Positions 1-8,207 of a stretch of DNA of 64,000 bases are shown here, one piece after another (within the stretch, counting starts at the first letter, position 1; every line of letters begins with the position of its first letter). The notes under the pieces are model-generated. The model made no database searches and was not told the DNA's origin. It saw nothing but the letters and a program-made list of their open reading frames with translations. A program made the position numbers and the translations under genes. The stretch comes from Pseudomonas akapageensis (GTDB lineage: Bacteria > Pseudomonadota > Gammaproteobacteria > Pseudomonadales > Pseudomonadaceae), in contig NZ_VXCP01000026.1 in the NCBI RefSeq assembly GCF_011355085.1, positions 1 through 64,000 on the forward strand, written 5' to 3'.

Positions 1-83
1 AACGAACCGAAAATTTGCGACTCACAAATCATCACATACCCGATTCGCTGGAGTGTCTGACAAGACCTTCTGGCAACAGAATT

Positions 84-200
84 TCTTGACGACCATAGAG
101 CATTGGAACCACCTGATCCCATCCCGAACTCAGCAGTGAAACGATGCATCGCCGATGGTAGTGTGGGGTTTCCCCATGTGAGAGTAGGTCATCGTCAAGA
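84..200 (+). rRNA. rrf: 5S ribosomal RNA
   Basis: Component of the large ribosomal subunit. The sequence contains the typical Pseudomonas 5S core (AACCACCTGATCCCATCCCG, then the GATGGTAGTGTGGGG and AGAGTAGGTCATCGTCAAG segments). The ends pair through complementary CTTGACGA and TCGTCAAG. About 117 nt is normal for the family. The 16S and 23S genes of this operon would lie left of the window. The exact ends are uncertain by a few bases. Confidence 0.95.
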
Positions 201-210
201 TTAAATTCCG

Positions 211-246
211 AAACCCCATCTGCGAACGCAGATGGGGTTTTGTTTT
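211..246 (+). terminator. Intrinsic terminator of the rRNA operon
   Basis: A perfect stem of AAACCCCATCTGC and GCAGATGGGGTTT around a short GAAC-type loop, followed by a T-rich run. It begins about 10 bases after the 5S rRNA, so it ends the rrn transcript. Confidence 0.9.
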
Positions 247-280
247 TGCCCCGCGAAAAGTTACTGGCTGATGACTCCCC

Positions 281-378
281 GTTCCCACGCTCCCGCGTGG
301 GAATGCCTCCCCTGACGCTCCGCGTCACGACGCTGGAGCGTCTGCTACTGCGTTCCCACGCGGAGCGTGGGAACGAGG
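281..378. repeat. Composite palindromic repeat (GTTCCCACGC family)
   Basis: Two inverted copies of a GTTCCCACGC...GCGTGGGAAC palindrome (281-303 and 352-375) flank an internal palindrome of TGACGCTCCGCGTCA type (313-327). A single copy of the same outer palindrome recurs at 50182-50214. It is non-coding, sits between two terminators, and looks like a dispersed REP/MITE-type intergenic element. An ORF crossing it is not credible. Confidence 0.75.
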
Positions 379-403
379 GGGGAGAGGATCAGGATTCCGT
401 GCA

Positions 404-435
404 TAAAAAAACCACCTTTGCAGGTGGTTTTTTTA
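404..435. terminator. Bidirectional terminator downstream of queD
   Basis: An A-run, then the stem ACCACCT/AGGTGGT with a short loop, then a T-run. It is symmetric, so it can terminate queD (minus strand) and anything arriving from the left. Confidence 0.85.
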
Positions 436-449
436 TGCACGAGCCAATC

Positions 450-806
450 TCAATCGCCGGTATATTCGCAGCCACTGGTGCACGTCTCATGGATACGCAC
501 CTTCGACAGTTCCGGCAGCAGAGGCTTGAGCTGGTCCCAGATCCATTTCGCAATGTTCTCGCTGGTCGGGTTGTCCAGACCTTCGATTTCGTTCAGATAA
601 TTGTGGTCAAGCTGGTCATAGAAAGGCTTGAAGATGGCCTTGAGTTCGGAGAAATCGCGAATCCAGCCAGTATATGGATCGACCTGGCCACTGATGTAGA
701 TCGCGGCCTTGAAGGAGTGACCATGCAGACGACCACACTGATGCCCTGCCGGGACGTGGGGGAGGCGGTGTGCTGCTTCAAAAGTGAACTCTTTGAAAAT
801 TTCCAC
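450..806 (-). CDS. queD: 6-carboxy-5,6,7,8-tetrahydropterin synthase QueD
   Basis: Converts dihydroneopterin triphosphate to 6-carboxytetrahydropterin, an early step of queuosine (preQ0) synthesis, in the cytoplasm. The 118-residue product is one T-fold domain. His13, His28 and His30 (AAHRLPH and LHGHSF) are the zinc ligands and Cys24 in CGRLHGHSF is the catalytic cysteine. The Glu in the C-terminal HETCTSGCEY segment binds the pterin. I chose the GTG at 806 because it gives the family's usual N-terminus (xEIFKEFTF); the longer frame from 851 adds 15 residues that do not look like QueD. The gene stands alone, with a terminator directly after it. Confidence 0.93.
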   Translation of the reverse strand: MEIFKEFTFEAAHRLPHVPAGHQCGRLHGHSFKAAIYISGQVDPYTGWIRDFSELKAIFKPFYDQLDHNYLNEIEGLDNPTSENIAKWIWDQLKPLLPELSKVRIHETCTSGCEYTGD

Positions 807-1193
807 GGTGTGGCCTGTATAGCAGATGGGATAAGGGCTGGAGCAGGCCACGCGCGTTTGGTGTACTGCTCAATGTACTGATTGGTCGTTGCTGGGGGCC
901 AAAGACGACATCCAAACCGAGATGTCAGACTGACGCCAGGCGACCGAATTGGGTCCTATTCTAACCTGTTTTAGGAAAGTGCCTTCCCTCATTCTGCGGT
1001 AGACGGTATTTCGCCGTCGATGTGGCGCGAGGAGGAAGAGGCACCGTTCTGATTGACCACAAAAGAGCCCGCTCAGTGGCGGGCTTCTGAGAATTTGCCT
1101 GCTTTCAGTCAGGAAAGGGCATAGCAACTTGAAGCGGGCAATAAATTGCAGGAGAGGCGATCTGCCATGTGAGTGGCGAGAACTCTGAATTGA
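807..1193. other. Intergenic region without a convincing gene
   Basis: About 390 bases between queD and the lipoprotein gene. It holds an imperfect hairpin GACATC/GATGTC (907-926), which could lie in the queD leader. It also holds a stronger hairpin AGCCCGC/GCGGGCT (about 1065-1086) that could end transcription of the lipoprotein gene, although the following T-run is poor. I see no preQ1 riboswitch motif. Short ORFs here lack ribosome binding sites and look random. Confidence 0.5.
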
Positions 1194-1625
1194 TCAAAGG
1201 CTATATGAGTACTTTTCATCAACCTTGCGCTTTTCAAGCGTATAGCGCTTCAAGTCGATCTCATCAGAGGCCAACTTGGTATCGAGCTCGTCCAGATCCC
1301 GCTTTTTCAAGCTGGCAACGTGAGCTTTGGTTGCTTGATAGTTGATAGATTCTGCTGCGTCATGCCCGCTCACTGGATCCCAAAAGATGGAGATTGGCCA
1401 AAGCAACAGGTTCGCTACGCCATAGCCATACGAGCGACCATAAAAGGAGCCTCCACCAGGTAGAAGGCCGAGGCCGGCGGCAAGGCCGGGACTTTTCTCC
1501 TCCACTGCAAGGTTTTTGGCACGATAGCTGGCGAGTTCAGACTCTTGAGATGAATTGAGGCCTGTAGCGCAACCCGTGGTCAACGCTATGAGTGTGGCTG
1601 CTGTCAAATTGCGAAGTGTGAACAT
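1194..1625 (-). CDS. Small putative lipoprotein of unknown function
   Basis: A 143-residue protein that I do not recognise by name. The start at 1625 is preferred over the ATG at 1652 because AAGGA lies about 7 bases before it. The N-terminus is then a short lipoprotein-like signal peptide ending in LTTGC, with Cys19 the likely lipidation site. A Gly/Tyr-rich stretch (about 55-70) is followed by a hydrophobic segment rich in Leu, Trp and Ile (about 70-85), then a Lys/Glu-rich, probably helical tail. It is monocistronic between two non-coding stretches. An outer-membrane or periplasmic location is inferred only from the signal. Confidence 0.7.
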   Translation of the reverse strand: MFTLRNLTAATLIALTTGCATGLNSSQESELASYRAKNLAVEEKSPGLAAGLGLLPGGGSFYGRSYGYGVANLLLWPISIFWDPVSGHDAAESINYQATKAHVASLKKRDLDELDTKLASDEIDLKRYTLEKRKVDEKYSYSL

Positions 1626-1823
1626 CCAAAAATCCTTTAAGTGCTTACCCATTCTCGGCCCCGGCTGGGCTTTGAGTCGGCAATTCTACAATAAGTAGTG
1701 GCACATTGGCATCGCCTTTGGTTTTTTGGCATGCAATGACTTAATAGGTACTGAAGGCCCTCAACGGTCGCCGCAATGGCAAGGGACGGAAAAAAGCCCG
1801 CACGGCGGCGGCAATCACCAGCC

Positions 1824-2906
1824 CTATGGTAAGGGCTGGAGCTGTTCGCCGAGCTTGCCGGTTTCTATCAGTTCGAGCAGTTCATCACCCAGTCGCAGAC
1901 TTTGTGCCATTGCCTGGCTCCAGTAACGTTGACGCCCCTGGTCATCGCCCATGAAACGCTTGAAGTCGTTGCGGTCGGGCAGCTTGCCGTAGGGCAGCGA
2001 CGCCAGATAGGCACGCGACGGCGCCAGCAGCAATACATCCTGCAGATGCTGCGGATTGCTGCGGCGCCAGGGCAGGGCCTTGTCGAACCAGCCGGGAATC
2101 ACCTTGTCGGTGAAGTGCGGATACAAAACGATATCGTCACCGCTGTAAGGCAGGTCCAGGTGGTAGTCGAGCAGACCGCCGTCGCGAAAGGTGCCACTGC
2201 CCGCGCCGGGAATGTCGCGCACGCCTTCCATGACCATGGGGATCGAGCCTGAGGCCAGCAGCGCATGGCGCAGGTTGGCGGTATCGAGTGTCAGGTAGCG
2301 CGAAGGAAAGTCGGTCAAGGGCTGCAACGGCGGCTGCAGACGGGCGTCATGCAGTATCACGCGCTCGAAATGGCGGGCCAGGCGCGGGCGGCCGATAAGG
2401 TTGTCGGCAATCACCGTCGACAGTCCCAGGCCGAGGCTGCCACGGTGGTCGGCGGCCAGCAGGCCATGGCTTTTGACCACGACAATGTTCAGGCGGTAAT
2501 GGGCATTGTCGAGAATGTGGGTATCGCGACCCTCGAGCAATTCATCGAGCATGCGTTGGCAGCTTTGGCTGACCTGCGCCATGGTCACGCCCTTGGCGAA
2601 ACACTGCTGGGCGTAGAGCTCGCCCAAGCGGCGTATGCCTTCGGCGGCATCGGGCAGGCAGGCACTGGCAAAGCGCCAGGCGCCTATGGACGCGCCAATC
2701 AGCGAACGTTCGCGCGGTGCGCGAGGCAACCACTCGCCGAACAAGGCCAGGTCCAGCCCTTGTATGCCCAGTGCCTTGGGCCCACCGGCGGCTCCGGGAA
2801 TGATGCCGACATCCGCCGGGTTCAGGCCTCGCTCGCGGATGCGTTGCAGGGCCCGTTTGCCTGCCTTGAGCGTCAGGGCAGGGGACTTGATCTGGATAGC
2901 GCTCAT
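1824..2906 (-). CDS. Patatin-like phospholipase family protein
   Basis: Probable lipid acyl hydrolase of 360 residues. It has the patatin catalytic dyad: nucleophile-elbow Ser73 in GASIG (71-75) and Asp242 in FRDGG (240-244). A glycine-rich oxyanion-type segment, GAAGGPKALG, lies at about 38-47. No signal peptide or membrane span is visible, so it may be cytoplasmic or peripherally membrane-bound. The start at 2906 (MSAIQ) is chosen; the longer frame from 2987 adds a tract that does not look protein-like. A stem (CCAGCCC/GGGCTGG, 1818-1840) overlaps the stop codon and may help termination. It is divergent from the PepSY-bqsRS operon. The substrate is unknown. Confidence 0.82.
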   Translation of the reverse strand: MSAIQIKSPALTLKAGKRALQRIRERGLNPADVGIIPGAAGGPKALGIQGLDLALFGEWLPRAPRERSLIGASIGAWRFASACLPDAAEGIRRLGELYAQQCFAKGVTMAQVSQSCQRMLDELLEGRDTHILDNAHYRLNIVVVKSHGLLAADHRGSLGLGLSTVIADNLIGRPRLARHFERVILHDARLQPPLQPLTDFPSRYLTLDTANLRHALLASGSIPMVMEGVRDIPGAGSGTFRDGGLLDYHLDLPYSGDDIVLYPHFTDKVIPGWFDKALPWRRSNPQHLQDVLLLAPSRAYLASLPYGKLPDRNDFKRFMGDDQGRQRYWSQAMAQSLRLGDELLELIETGKLGEQLQPLP

Positions 2907-3000
2907 ACCGGTCTCATGTCTGGAGCGGCGATTATAGAGAGCGTACCGAGAGGACTCAAAGGATAGCCTCGGATATTCAGCTATCATGGCATCGCTTATT

Positions 3001-3016
3001 TTCAGCTTGAATTAAG
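3001..3016 (+). promoter_or_regulatory. Candidate BqsR box upstream of the PepSY-bqsRS operon
   Basis: TTCAG(N6)TTAAG matches the published BqsR direct repeat TTAAG(N6)TTAAG at 9 of 10 positions. A -10-like TATTCT lies at 3027-3032, so the box replaces the -35 element, as in OmpR-type activated promoters. It is 55 bases before the first PepSY start codon, consistent with autoregulation. Confidence 0.55.
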
Positions 3017-3071
3017 TTGCGATCGCTATTCTGGGCCCCGTAGACAAGACACTTCTCAACGGAGACTCACC

Positions 3072-3380
3072 ATGAAAACGCTGACCGCCTTGATGACTGC
3101 CGCTGCCCTGGCCTTGAGTGCCGGTATTGCCCAGGCCAAGGACCTCGGTCCGGACGAAGCGCTGAAATTGCGCGATGCTGGCACCATCCAGTCATTCGAA
3201 AAACTCAATGCCGCAGCGCAGGCCAAGCACCCCGGTTCGACCATTGAAAAAACCGAACTCGAGAAGCGTGACAGCGGATACGTTTACGAGGTCGATTTGC
3301 GCGACGCGCAAGGCACGAAGTGGGATGTCGAACTCGATGCTACCAACGGCCAGGTACTCAAGGACCATCAGGATACATAA
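3072..3380 (+). CDS. PepSY-domain periplasmic protein, first copy
   Basis: A 102-residue exported protein with a signal peptide (1-22, cleavage after AQA) and one PepSY domain. The domain carries the usual pattern of a first helix (DEALKLRDAGTI), a central strand with GYVYEVDL, and the closing ELDATNGQVLK motif. PepSY proteins are thought to be small periplasmic inhibitors or sensors; no catalytic residues are expected. GGAG precedes the ATG. It is the first gene of a four-gene operon ending in a two-component system, so it may modulate the sensor kinase or be one of its targets. It is paralogous to the next gene. Confidence 0.85.
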   Translation: MKTLTALMTAAALALSAGIAQAKDLGPDEALKLRDAGTIQSFEKLNAAAQAKHPGSTIEKTELEKRDSGYVYEVDLRDAQGTKWDVELDATNGQVLKDHQDT

Positions 3381-3689
3381 GTGAAAGCGATGCCGCGGAT
3401 TCTGGCGATCGTCAGCCTCCTGCTGGCAAGCTCGGTGGCCACATCCCGAGATCTGGATCAGGATGAGGCCCTTCGCTTGCGCCAGCAGGGGGTCATCCTG
3501 CCACTCGAACAGCTCGTACACATTGCCCTGGGGCGCTATCCCGGGGCAAAGTTGCTGGAGGCCGATCTGGAAGCGGACGACGGTACCTACATCTATGAAG
3601 TGGAGTTGCTGACCGTCGAGGGTATCGTGCGCGAGATCGAGCTCGATGCAGCCACCGGACAGGTACTCAAAGACAAGGAAGATGACTGA
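3381..3689 (+). CDS. PepSY-domain periplasmic protein, second copy
   Basis: A 102-residue paralogue of the preceding gene, clearly a tandem duplication: both share DL..DEAL.LR near the N-terminus and ELDA..GQVLKD near the end. It starts with GTG immediately after the stop codon of the first copy; an in-frame ATG nine bases later is an alternative. The signal peptide covers about 1-22. The stop codon overlaps the response-regulator ATG (TGATG), so the two are translationally coupled. The sequence has diverged enough for separate roles, but neither role is known from the sequence. Confidence 0.83.
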   Translation: MKAMPRILAIVSLLLASSVATSRDLDQDEALRLRQQGVILPLEQLVHIALGRYPGAKLLEADLEADDGTYIYEVELLTVEGIVREIELDAATGQVLKDKEDD

Positions 3690-4357
3690 TGCGCTTGTTG
3701 CTGGTCGAGGACAATGTTCCATTGGCGGATGAACTCAAGGCTGGCCTCGATCGGCAGGGATATGCCGTCGACTGGCTGGCCGACGGTCGCGATGCGCTCT
3801 ACCAGGGCGGCACCGAGCCCTACGACCTGATCATTCTCGATCTGGGGTTGCCGGGCATGCCGGGCCTTGAAGTGTTGAGTCGATGGCGCGAAGGCGGCTT
3901 GCAGACACCGGTGCTGGTTCTGACAGCACGTGGCTCCTGGGCCGAACGTATCGAGGGGCTGAAGGCCGGCGCCGACGATTATCTGGCCAAGCCCTTTCAT
4001 CCCGAAGAATTGCACTTGCGGATTCAATCACTGTTGCGCCGTGCCCGGGGGCTGGCCAATCAGCCGAAACTCGAAGCTGCCGGCCTGCATCTGGACGAAG
4101 CGCGCCAGTGCGTCAGCCGCGACGGCGTCGATATTCAACTGACCGCCGCCGAGTTTCGCCTGCTGCGCTATTTCATGCTGCACCCGCAGAAGATTCTCTC
4201 CAAGAGTCATCTGGCCGAGCATCTGTACGACGGTGAAACCGAGCGCGATTCCAATGTGCTCGAAGTCCATGTCAACCATCTGCGCCGCAAACTGGGCCGC
4301 AGTGTCATCGAAACCCGGCGCGGGCAGGGCTATCTGTTCGGCGGGGCGCTGAATTGA
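3689..4357 (+). CDS. bqsR: OmpR-family response regulator, BqsR/CarR-like
   Basis: A DNA-binding response regulator of 222 residues. The receiver domain (1-115) has Glu7/Asp8, phosphoacceptor Asp51 in ILDLGLPG and Lys101 in LAKPF. The winged-helix domain (about 125-220) ends with the typical VHVNHLRRKLG...ETRRGQGY. It overlaps both neighbours by a few bases. The BqsR name rests on position: PepSY genes upstream, the kinase downstream, and a TlpQ-type chemoreceptor and permease next door, the order I recall for PAO1 PA2653-PA2659. The BqsR-type box upstream supports it. In PAO1 this system responds to Fe(II) or Ca2+. It could instead be a QseB/PmrA-type paralogue. Confidence 0.8.
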   Translation: MRLLLVEDNVPLADELKAGLDRQGYAVDWLADGRDALYQGGTEPYDLIILDLGLPGMPGLEVLSRWREGGLQTPVLVLTARGSWAERIEGLKAGADDYLAKPFHPEELHLRIQSLLRRARGLANQPKLEAAGLHLDEARQCVSRDGVDIQLTAAEFRLLRYFMLHPQKILSKSHLAEHLYDGETERDSNVLEVHVNHLRRKLGRSVIETRRGQGYLFGGALN

Positions 4358-5664
4358 AATCGATTCAGGCGCGTTTGAGCCTGGGGCTGATCGCTGTCCT
4401 GGTCGCCGTCGGCCTGGGTGTCGCACAACTGAGTCTGTGGCTGTTCGAGGTTGGCTTGCAACGCTATCTGGAAGCCGGCCTGCGCAACGAAAGCGAGAAT
4501 CTCCTGGTTGCGCTGGTACGTGGGCCGAATGGGTTGATGCTGGACGAACAACGCACTTCCCCCGCTTATGAGCGACCGTTCTCCGGTCATTACTTCCGCA
4601 TCGATTTTGCCGATGGCCACTGGCGTTCGCGCTCGCTTTGGGACCTGGAGATGCCGCGCCCGAACGAACCCGGACTGCACACGGATCTTGAACTGGGGCC
4701 CGAAGGCCAGAAACTGTTGGCCCTGCGTGCCGACTACCGGCGCCTGGGGCAGGCGATTTCCATCACCGTCGCCCGGGACTACACGCCGGTGCGGGCGAGT
4801 TTCAGGCGCATGCAGCAGATCGGTATGGGGCTGGGCGTGGCAGCGTTGATCCTCATTCTGGTCCTGCAGCGCATCATCGTTAAGCGCTCATTGCGCCCAC
4901 TGGAGCGCACGCGCGAACAGATTGCACAGTTGCAGCAAGGTACACGCTCTCAGCTGGATACCGCAGTGCCCGCCGAACTGGAGCCCCTGGTGGCACAGAT
5001 CAACCATTTGCTGGCCCATACCGAAGACAGCCTGAAACGCTCGCGTAATGCGCTCGGCAATCTCGGGCACGCGCTGAAAACACCCCTGGCGGTCTTGCTC
5101 AGCCTGGCCGCCAGCGAGCGTTTTCATGACGTGCCGCAACTTCGCGAACAGCTTGAGCAGATCCAGCAGCGCCTCAGTCGAGAATTGAACCGGGCTCGCC
5201 TGGCCGGCGATGCCTTGCCCGGAGCGCAATTCGACTGTGATGCCGAGCTGCCGACACTGCTGTCGACGTTAAGCATGATTCACGGTGGAGAGTTGCAGCT
5301 TGGCCATTCGGTACAGCCGGGCTTGCGTTTGCCCTGGGACCGTGAAGATGTGCTGGAAATACTGGGCAACCTGCTGGACAACGCCTGCAAATGGGCAGAT
5401 GCCGAAGTTCACCTGACGATCACCGAAATGGCGCAGCTGTATCGGTTGTGGATCGATGACGACGGCCCGGGTATTCCCGAATCTTCGCGTCAGGATGTGC
5501 TCAACCGGGGAGCCCGGCTGGACGAGCAAGTCAGTGGCCATGGCCTGGGCCTGGGGATCGTGCGCGATACAGTCGAAGCCTGGGGAGGCCGGATGGCATT
5601 GCAAGAGAGCCCGTTGGGCGGGTTGCGGGTCAGTATCGAACTGCCCGCCAGAATACGCGACTGA
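4354..5664 (+). CDS. bqsS: Sensor histidine kinase, BqsS/CarS-like
   Basis: Inner-membrane kinase of 436 residues, starting with TTG inside the end of bqsR. The order is TM1 (about 9-31), a periplasmic segment (about 32-152), TM2 (about 157-178), HAMP, a HisKA helix with His239 in LGHALKTPL, and a catalytic domain with an N-box (LLDNACKWA), DDGPGIP and GHGLGLGIV. The kinase type is certain; the ligand is not. The RExxE iron motif described for BqsS is not present as such. The nearest match is R44-N-E-S-E48 just after TM1, which differs at one key position. It is the last gene of the operon and converges on the chemoreceptor gene. Confidence 0.8.
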   Translation: MKSIQARLSLGLIAVLVAVGLGVAQLSLWLFEVGLQRYLEAGLRNESENLLVALVRGPNGLMLDEQRTSPAYERPFSGHYFRIDFADGHWRSRSLWDLEMPRPNEPGLHTDLELGPEGQKLLALRADYRRLGQAISITVARDYTPVRASFRRMQQIGMGLGVAALILILVLQRIIVKRSLRPLERTREQIAQLQQGTRSQLDTAVPAELEPLVAQINHLLAHTEDSLKRSRNALGNLGHALKTPLAVLLSLAASERFHDVPQLREQLEQIQQRLSRELNRARLAGDALPGAQFDCDAELPTLLSTLSMIHGGELQLGHSVQPGLRLPWDREDVLEILGNLLDNACKWADAEVHLTITEMAQLYRLWIDDDGPGIPESSRQDVLNRGARLDEQVSGHGLGLGIVRDTVEAWGGRMALQESPLGGLRVSIELPARIRD

Positions 5665-5705
5665 GGGCCGTGCTCCTGCGCAGGGCAGGAGCACAGGGGC
5701 ATTGA

Positions 5706-7853
5706 TCAGACGCGGAATTGGTCCATCAAGCCTTGTTGCTGATTGGCCAGGCTATTGAGCGACTGGCTCACACGGGCCGATTCATTGGCCTGACCGGACA
5801 GCGACTCGGTCACGTCGCGAATGGTCGCCACGTTGTTGTTGATCTCCTCGGCCACGGCGCTTTGTTCCTCGGCCGCACTGGCAATCTGCATGTTCATGTC
5901 GGTGATGACCGTCACTGCGTCGCCGATCTGGCGCAGGGCGGTCACGGCCTGGCCGACCTGCTCGACGCTGCCGTTGGCCTGACGATGGCTGTTGCCCATG
6001 GCGTCGACCACCACTTTGGTACCTTCCTGCAGATGTTCGATGACCTGACGCGTCTCTTCCACCGACTCCTGGGTGCGGCGTGCGAGGTTGCGCACCTCAT
6101 CGGCGACCACTGCAAAGCCACGACCGGCCTCGCCGGCGCGGGCTGCTTCGATGGCGGCGTTAAGCGCCAGCAGGTTGGTCTGCTCGGCGATGGCACGAAT
6201 CACTTCCAGCACCGAGCCGATTTTCTCGCTGCTCGCGGCCAGGCCTTCGACCTGGGACATGGCGGTGCTCATGTCGGCAGCCAGATGGTCGATGCTGGTG
6301 GTGGTGCGGTCGATCACGGCCAACCCCTGGCGCGTCGCCTGGTCTGCATCGCGCGCGGCCTGGGCTGCTTGAGCGGCGCTGCGGGCGACGTCCTGGGCGG
6401 TGGCACTCATTTCGTGGGATGCCGTGGCGACCTGATCGACCTGACGGTATTGCTGCTCCATGCCGGCACTGGTCTGGCTGGCAATGGCCGCGGATTGGTC
6501 GGCGGTGTCGCGGGCATCCTGGACCGAGCGCTTGACCTCGGCAATGGTCGGCTGCAACTTGTCGAGAAAGCGGTTGAACCAGCCGGCCAGCTCACCCAGT
6601 TCGTCGCGCTTGTCGTAGTGCAGGCGACGGGTCAGGTCACCTTCGCCACTGGCGATGTCCTGCAACATATGCGCAACGCCCAGGATCGGCCGGGTAACGC
6701 TGCGCGCCATCAGCCAGATCAACAGCAGGCCGATGACCGCCGCCAGCAGGCCGAGGCCCAGCTCGATCAAGGTGCCGGCCGTGTTGCGCTGATCAAGCTC
6801 GGTTTTCAGTGCCTCGGCCGGGCCGACCAGGGCGCGCTCAGGTACATCGAGCAGCACGCCCCATGCACTGCCACCAGGAATCGGTGCGAACGAAGCCAGC
6901 ACTTTCAGGCGCGCTTCATGGTGCACGCTGTGGATGGTCTTGCTGTCAGTCAGCAGGCGCACCAGCTCGGCACCATTGTCGGTGTCGACCTGGTCCAGAC
7001 GCTTGGCCAGCTTGCTCGCATCCGGGCTGTAACCGGCCAGCACACCCGCAGGGCTGAGGATGCTGACGCTGGTCTGGCCTTCGTAGAGGTTGCGGCTGGC
7101 TGTCTGGCTGACGGCCTGCAGGCTGGTGAGATTGATATCGACCGAAAGGGAAGCAATGACCTTGCCGTCGACCACCAGCGGGAAAACGATGCTGGTCATC
7201 AGCACGTTCTGGCCGTTGATCTCATAGAAGTAGGGTTCGATCACGCAGGGTTTGAGTGTGGTGCGCGGGCAGGTGAACCAGGCATTGTTGGCCTGGCCGC
7301 TGGGGCCGGTGCTGGTGTCGGCCAGGTCGCGCTCGGGCAGGGCCATGGACGTCAGTTGGCCGGGCGTCGGTTGCGACCAATAGAGTGCGTATCGACCTTT
7401 CTCGTTGCTGCCCAGCTCCGCCTGGTTGGCAAACAGTTCATCCTTGCCATCGAGCCCGTTGGTTTCGAACACCAGCGACAGGCCAAGCAGTTCCGGGTTG
7501 GCTTGCAGGGCAGACTTGACTTGACGGGTCATGTCTTCGCGCAGGTCAAAGGCGTCGAGAAAACGCTTCTGGGCCTGGTCGCGCAGAAACAGCACCTGGC
7601 GGGAAAAGCCGTTGCCATATTGGTAGGCATCCATGAACTGGCGGCGGATGCTCAAGGCCTGGACTTCGCTCTGGGATTCGAGGCGGGCCTGGGCGGCTTC
7701 GGTGAGCATCTGCGTGCTGCTGGCCTTCACGAGCTCCGAGTTGTGCTCCATGCGGTACAGCGAGAGCCCTATCAGCAGGGTAACGATGCCCAGCAGGCAG
7801 AGCCCGGCAAGCAGGGTAATCTTCCATTGGATGGAAAGTTGTCTGAGCGACAT
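5706..7853 (-). CDS. Methyl-accepting chemotaxis protein with dCache sensor domain, TlpQ/McpU-like
   Basis: Transmembrane chemoreceptor of 715 residues. TM1 lies at about 12-32, a large periplasmic double-Cache domain spans about 35-355, TM2 lies at about 362-382, a HAMP domain follows, and the C-terminal signalling helical hairpin has the invariant tip (EQTNLLALNAAIEAARAGE...VADEVRNLA). There is no C-terminal pentapeptide for CheR docking. The ATG at 7853 is chosen because AAGGGA lies 7-8 bases upstream; the frame from 7934 adds no recognisable sequence. By position it corresponds to PAO1 PA2654 (TlpQ) and P. putida McpU, which sense histamine and polyamines. Ligand identity is an inference. 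Confidence 0.9.
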   Translation of the reverse strand: MSLRQLSIQWKITLLAGLCLLGIVTLLIGLSLYRMEHNSELVKASSTQMLTEAAQARLESQSEVQALSIRRQFMDAYQYGNGFSRQVLFLRDQAQKRFLDAFDLREDMTRQVKSALQANPELLGLSLVFETNGLDGKDELFANQAELGSNEKGRYALYWSQPTPGQLTSMALPERDLADTSTGPSGQANNAWFTCPRTTLKPCVIEPYFYEINGQNVLMTSIVFPLVVDGKVIASLSVDINLTSLQAVSQTASRNLYEGQTSVSILSPAGVLAGYSPDASKLAKRLDQVDTDNGAELVRLLTDSKTIHSVHHEARLKVLASFAPIPGGSAWGVLLDVPERALVGPAEALKTELDQRNTAGTLIELGLGLLAAVIGLLLIWLMARSVTRPILGVAHMLQDIASGEGDLTRRLHYDKRDELGELAGWFNRFLDKLQPTIAEVKRSVQDARDTADQSAAIASQTSAGMEQQYRQVDQVATASHEMSATAQDVARSAAQAAQAARDADQATRQGLAVIDRTTTSIDHLAADMSTAMSQVEGLAASSEKIGSVLEVIRAIAEQTNLLALNAAIEAARAGEAGRGFAVVADEVRNLARRTQESVEETRQVIEHLQEGTKVVVDAMGNSHRQANGSVEQVGQAVTALRQIGDAVTVITDMNMQIASAAEEQSAVAEEINNNVATIRDVTESLSGQANESARVSQSLNSLANQQQGLMDQFRV

Positions 7854-8207
7854 GGCAAAGTCCCTTGATCGATAAACACGAAGGCCATTGTCTTTAACGG
7901 CTAACAGGTCTTTTTCTTTATTTGAACTGGCCAATTAATTTGCATGGATGGCATGTATGTAACTTGCGATTTTTAAATAATCGCCAGTATCGCCATTGCA
8001 AGCGTTTTTTCGTCGTTAATGTTCGAGTTTGCGACCCCGCTAATGCCTTGGGTCAGCGCGTTTTGACATCCAGTCAGCACTGCTTCAGAGTGTGCGCCCT
8101 TCGCCAGTGCAGCCTGTCCGGCAGGTCAACTAAACAGCAATTCCTGATACTGTTGTTTATGTATTTGGCATTGTTTTTTGTGTCACTTGCTTCAAGAGGT
8201 TACAAGA
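7854..8207. other. Divergent intergenic region between chemoreceptor and permease
   Basis: An AT-richer stretch of 354 bases that must hold the promoters of both genes. A consensus -35 TTGACA lies at 8063-8068 on the plus strand, but the hexamer 17 bases on (CAGAGT) is a poor -10. I found no sigma-54 element with correct spacing. The long plus-strand frame crossing this region shares the DNA of the permease in another frame and is not a gene. Confidence 0.5.

Noticed and set aside
807..1000. A preQ1 riboswitch in front of queD
   Set aside because: The leader has a hairpin but not the short pseudoknot signature of preQ1-I or the conserved elements of other preQ1 classes.
7940..7975. A sigma-54 promoter (TGGCATG...TTGC) in the chemoreceptor-permease region
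   Set aside because: The GG and GC elements are 14 bases apart instead of about 10.
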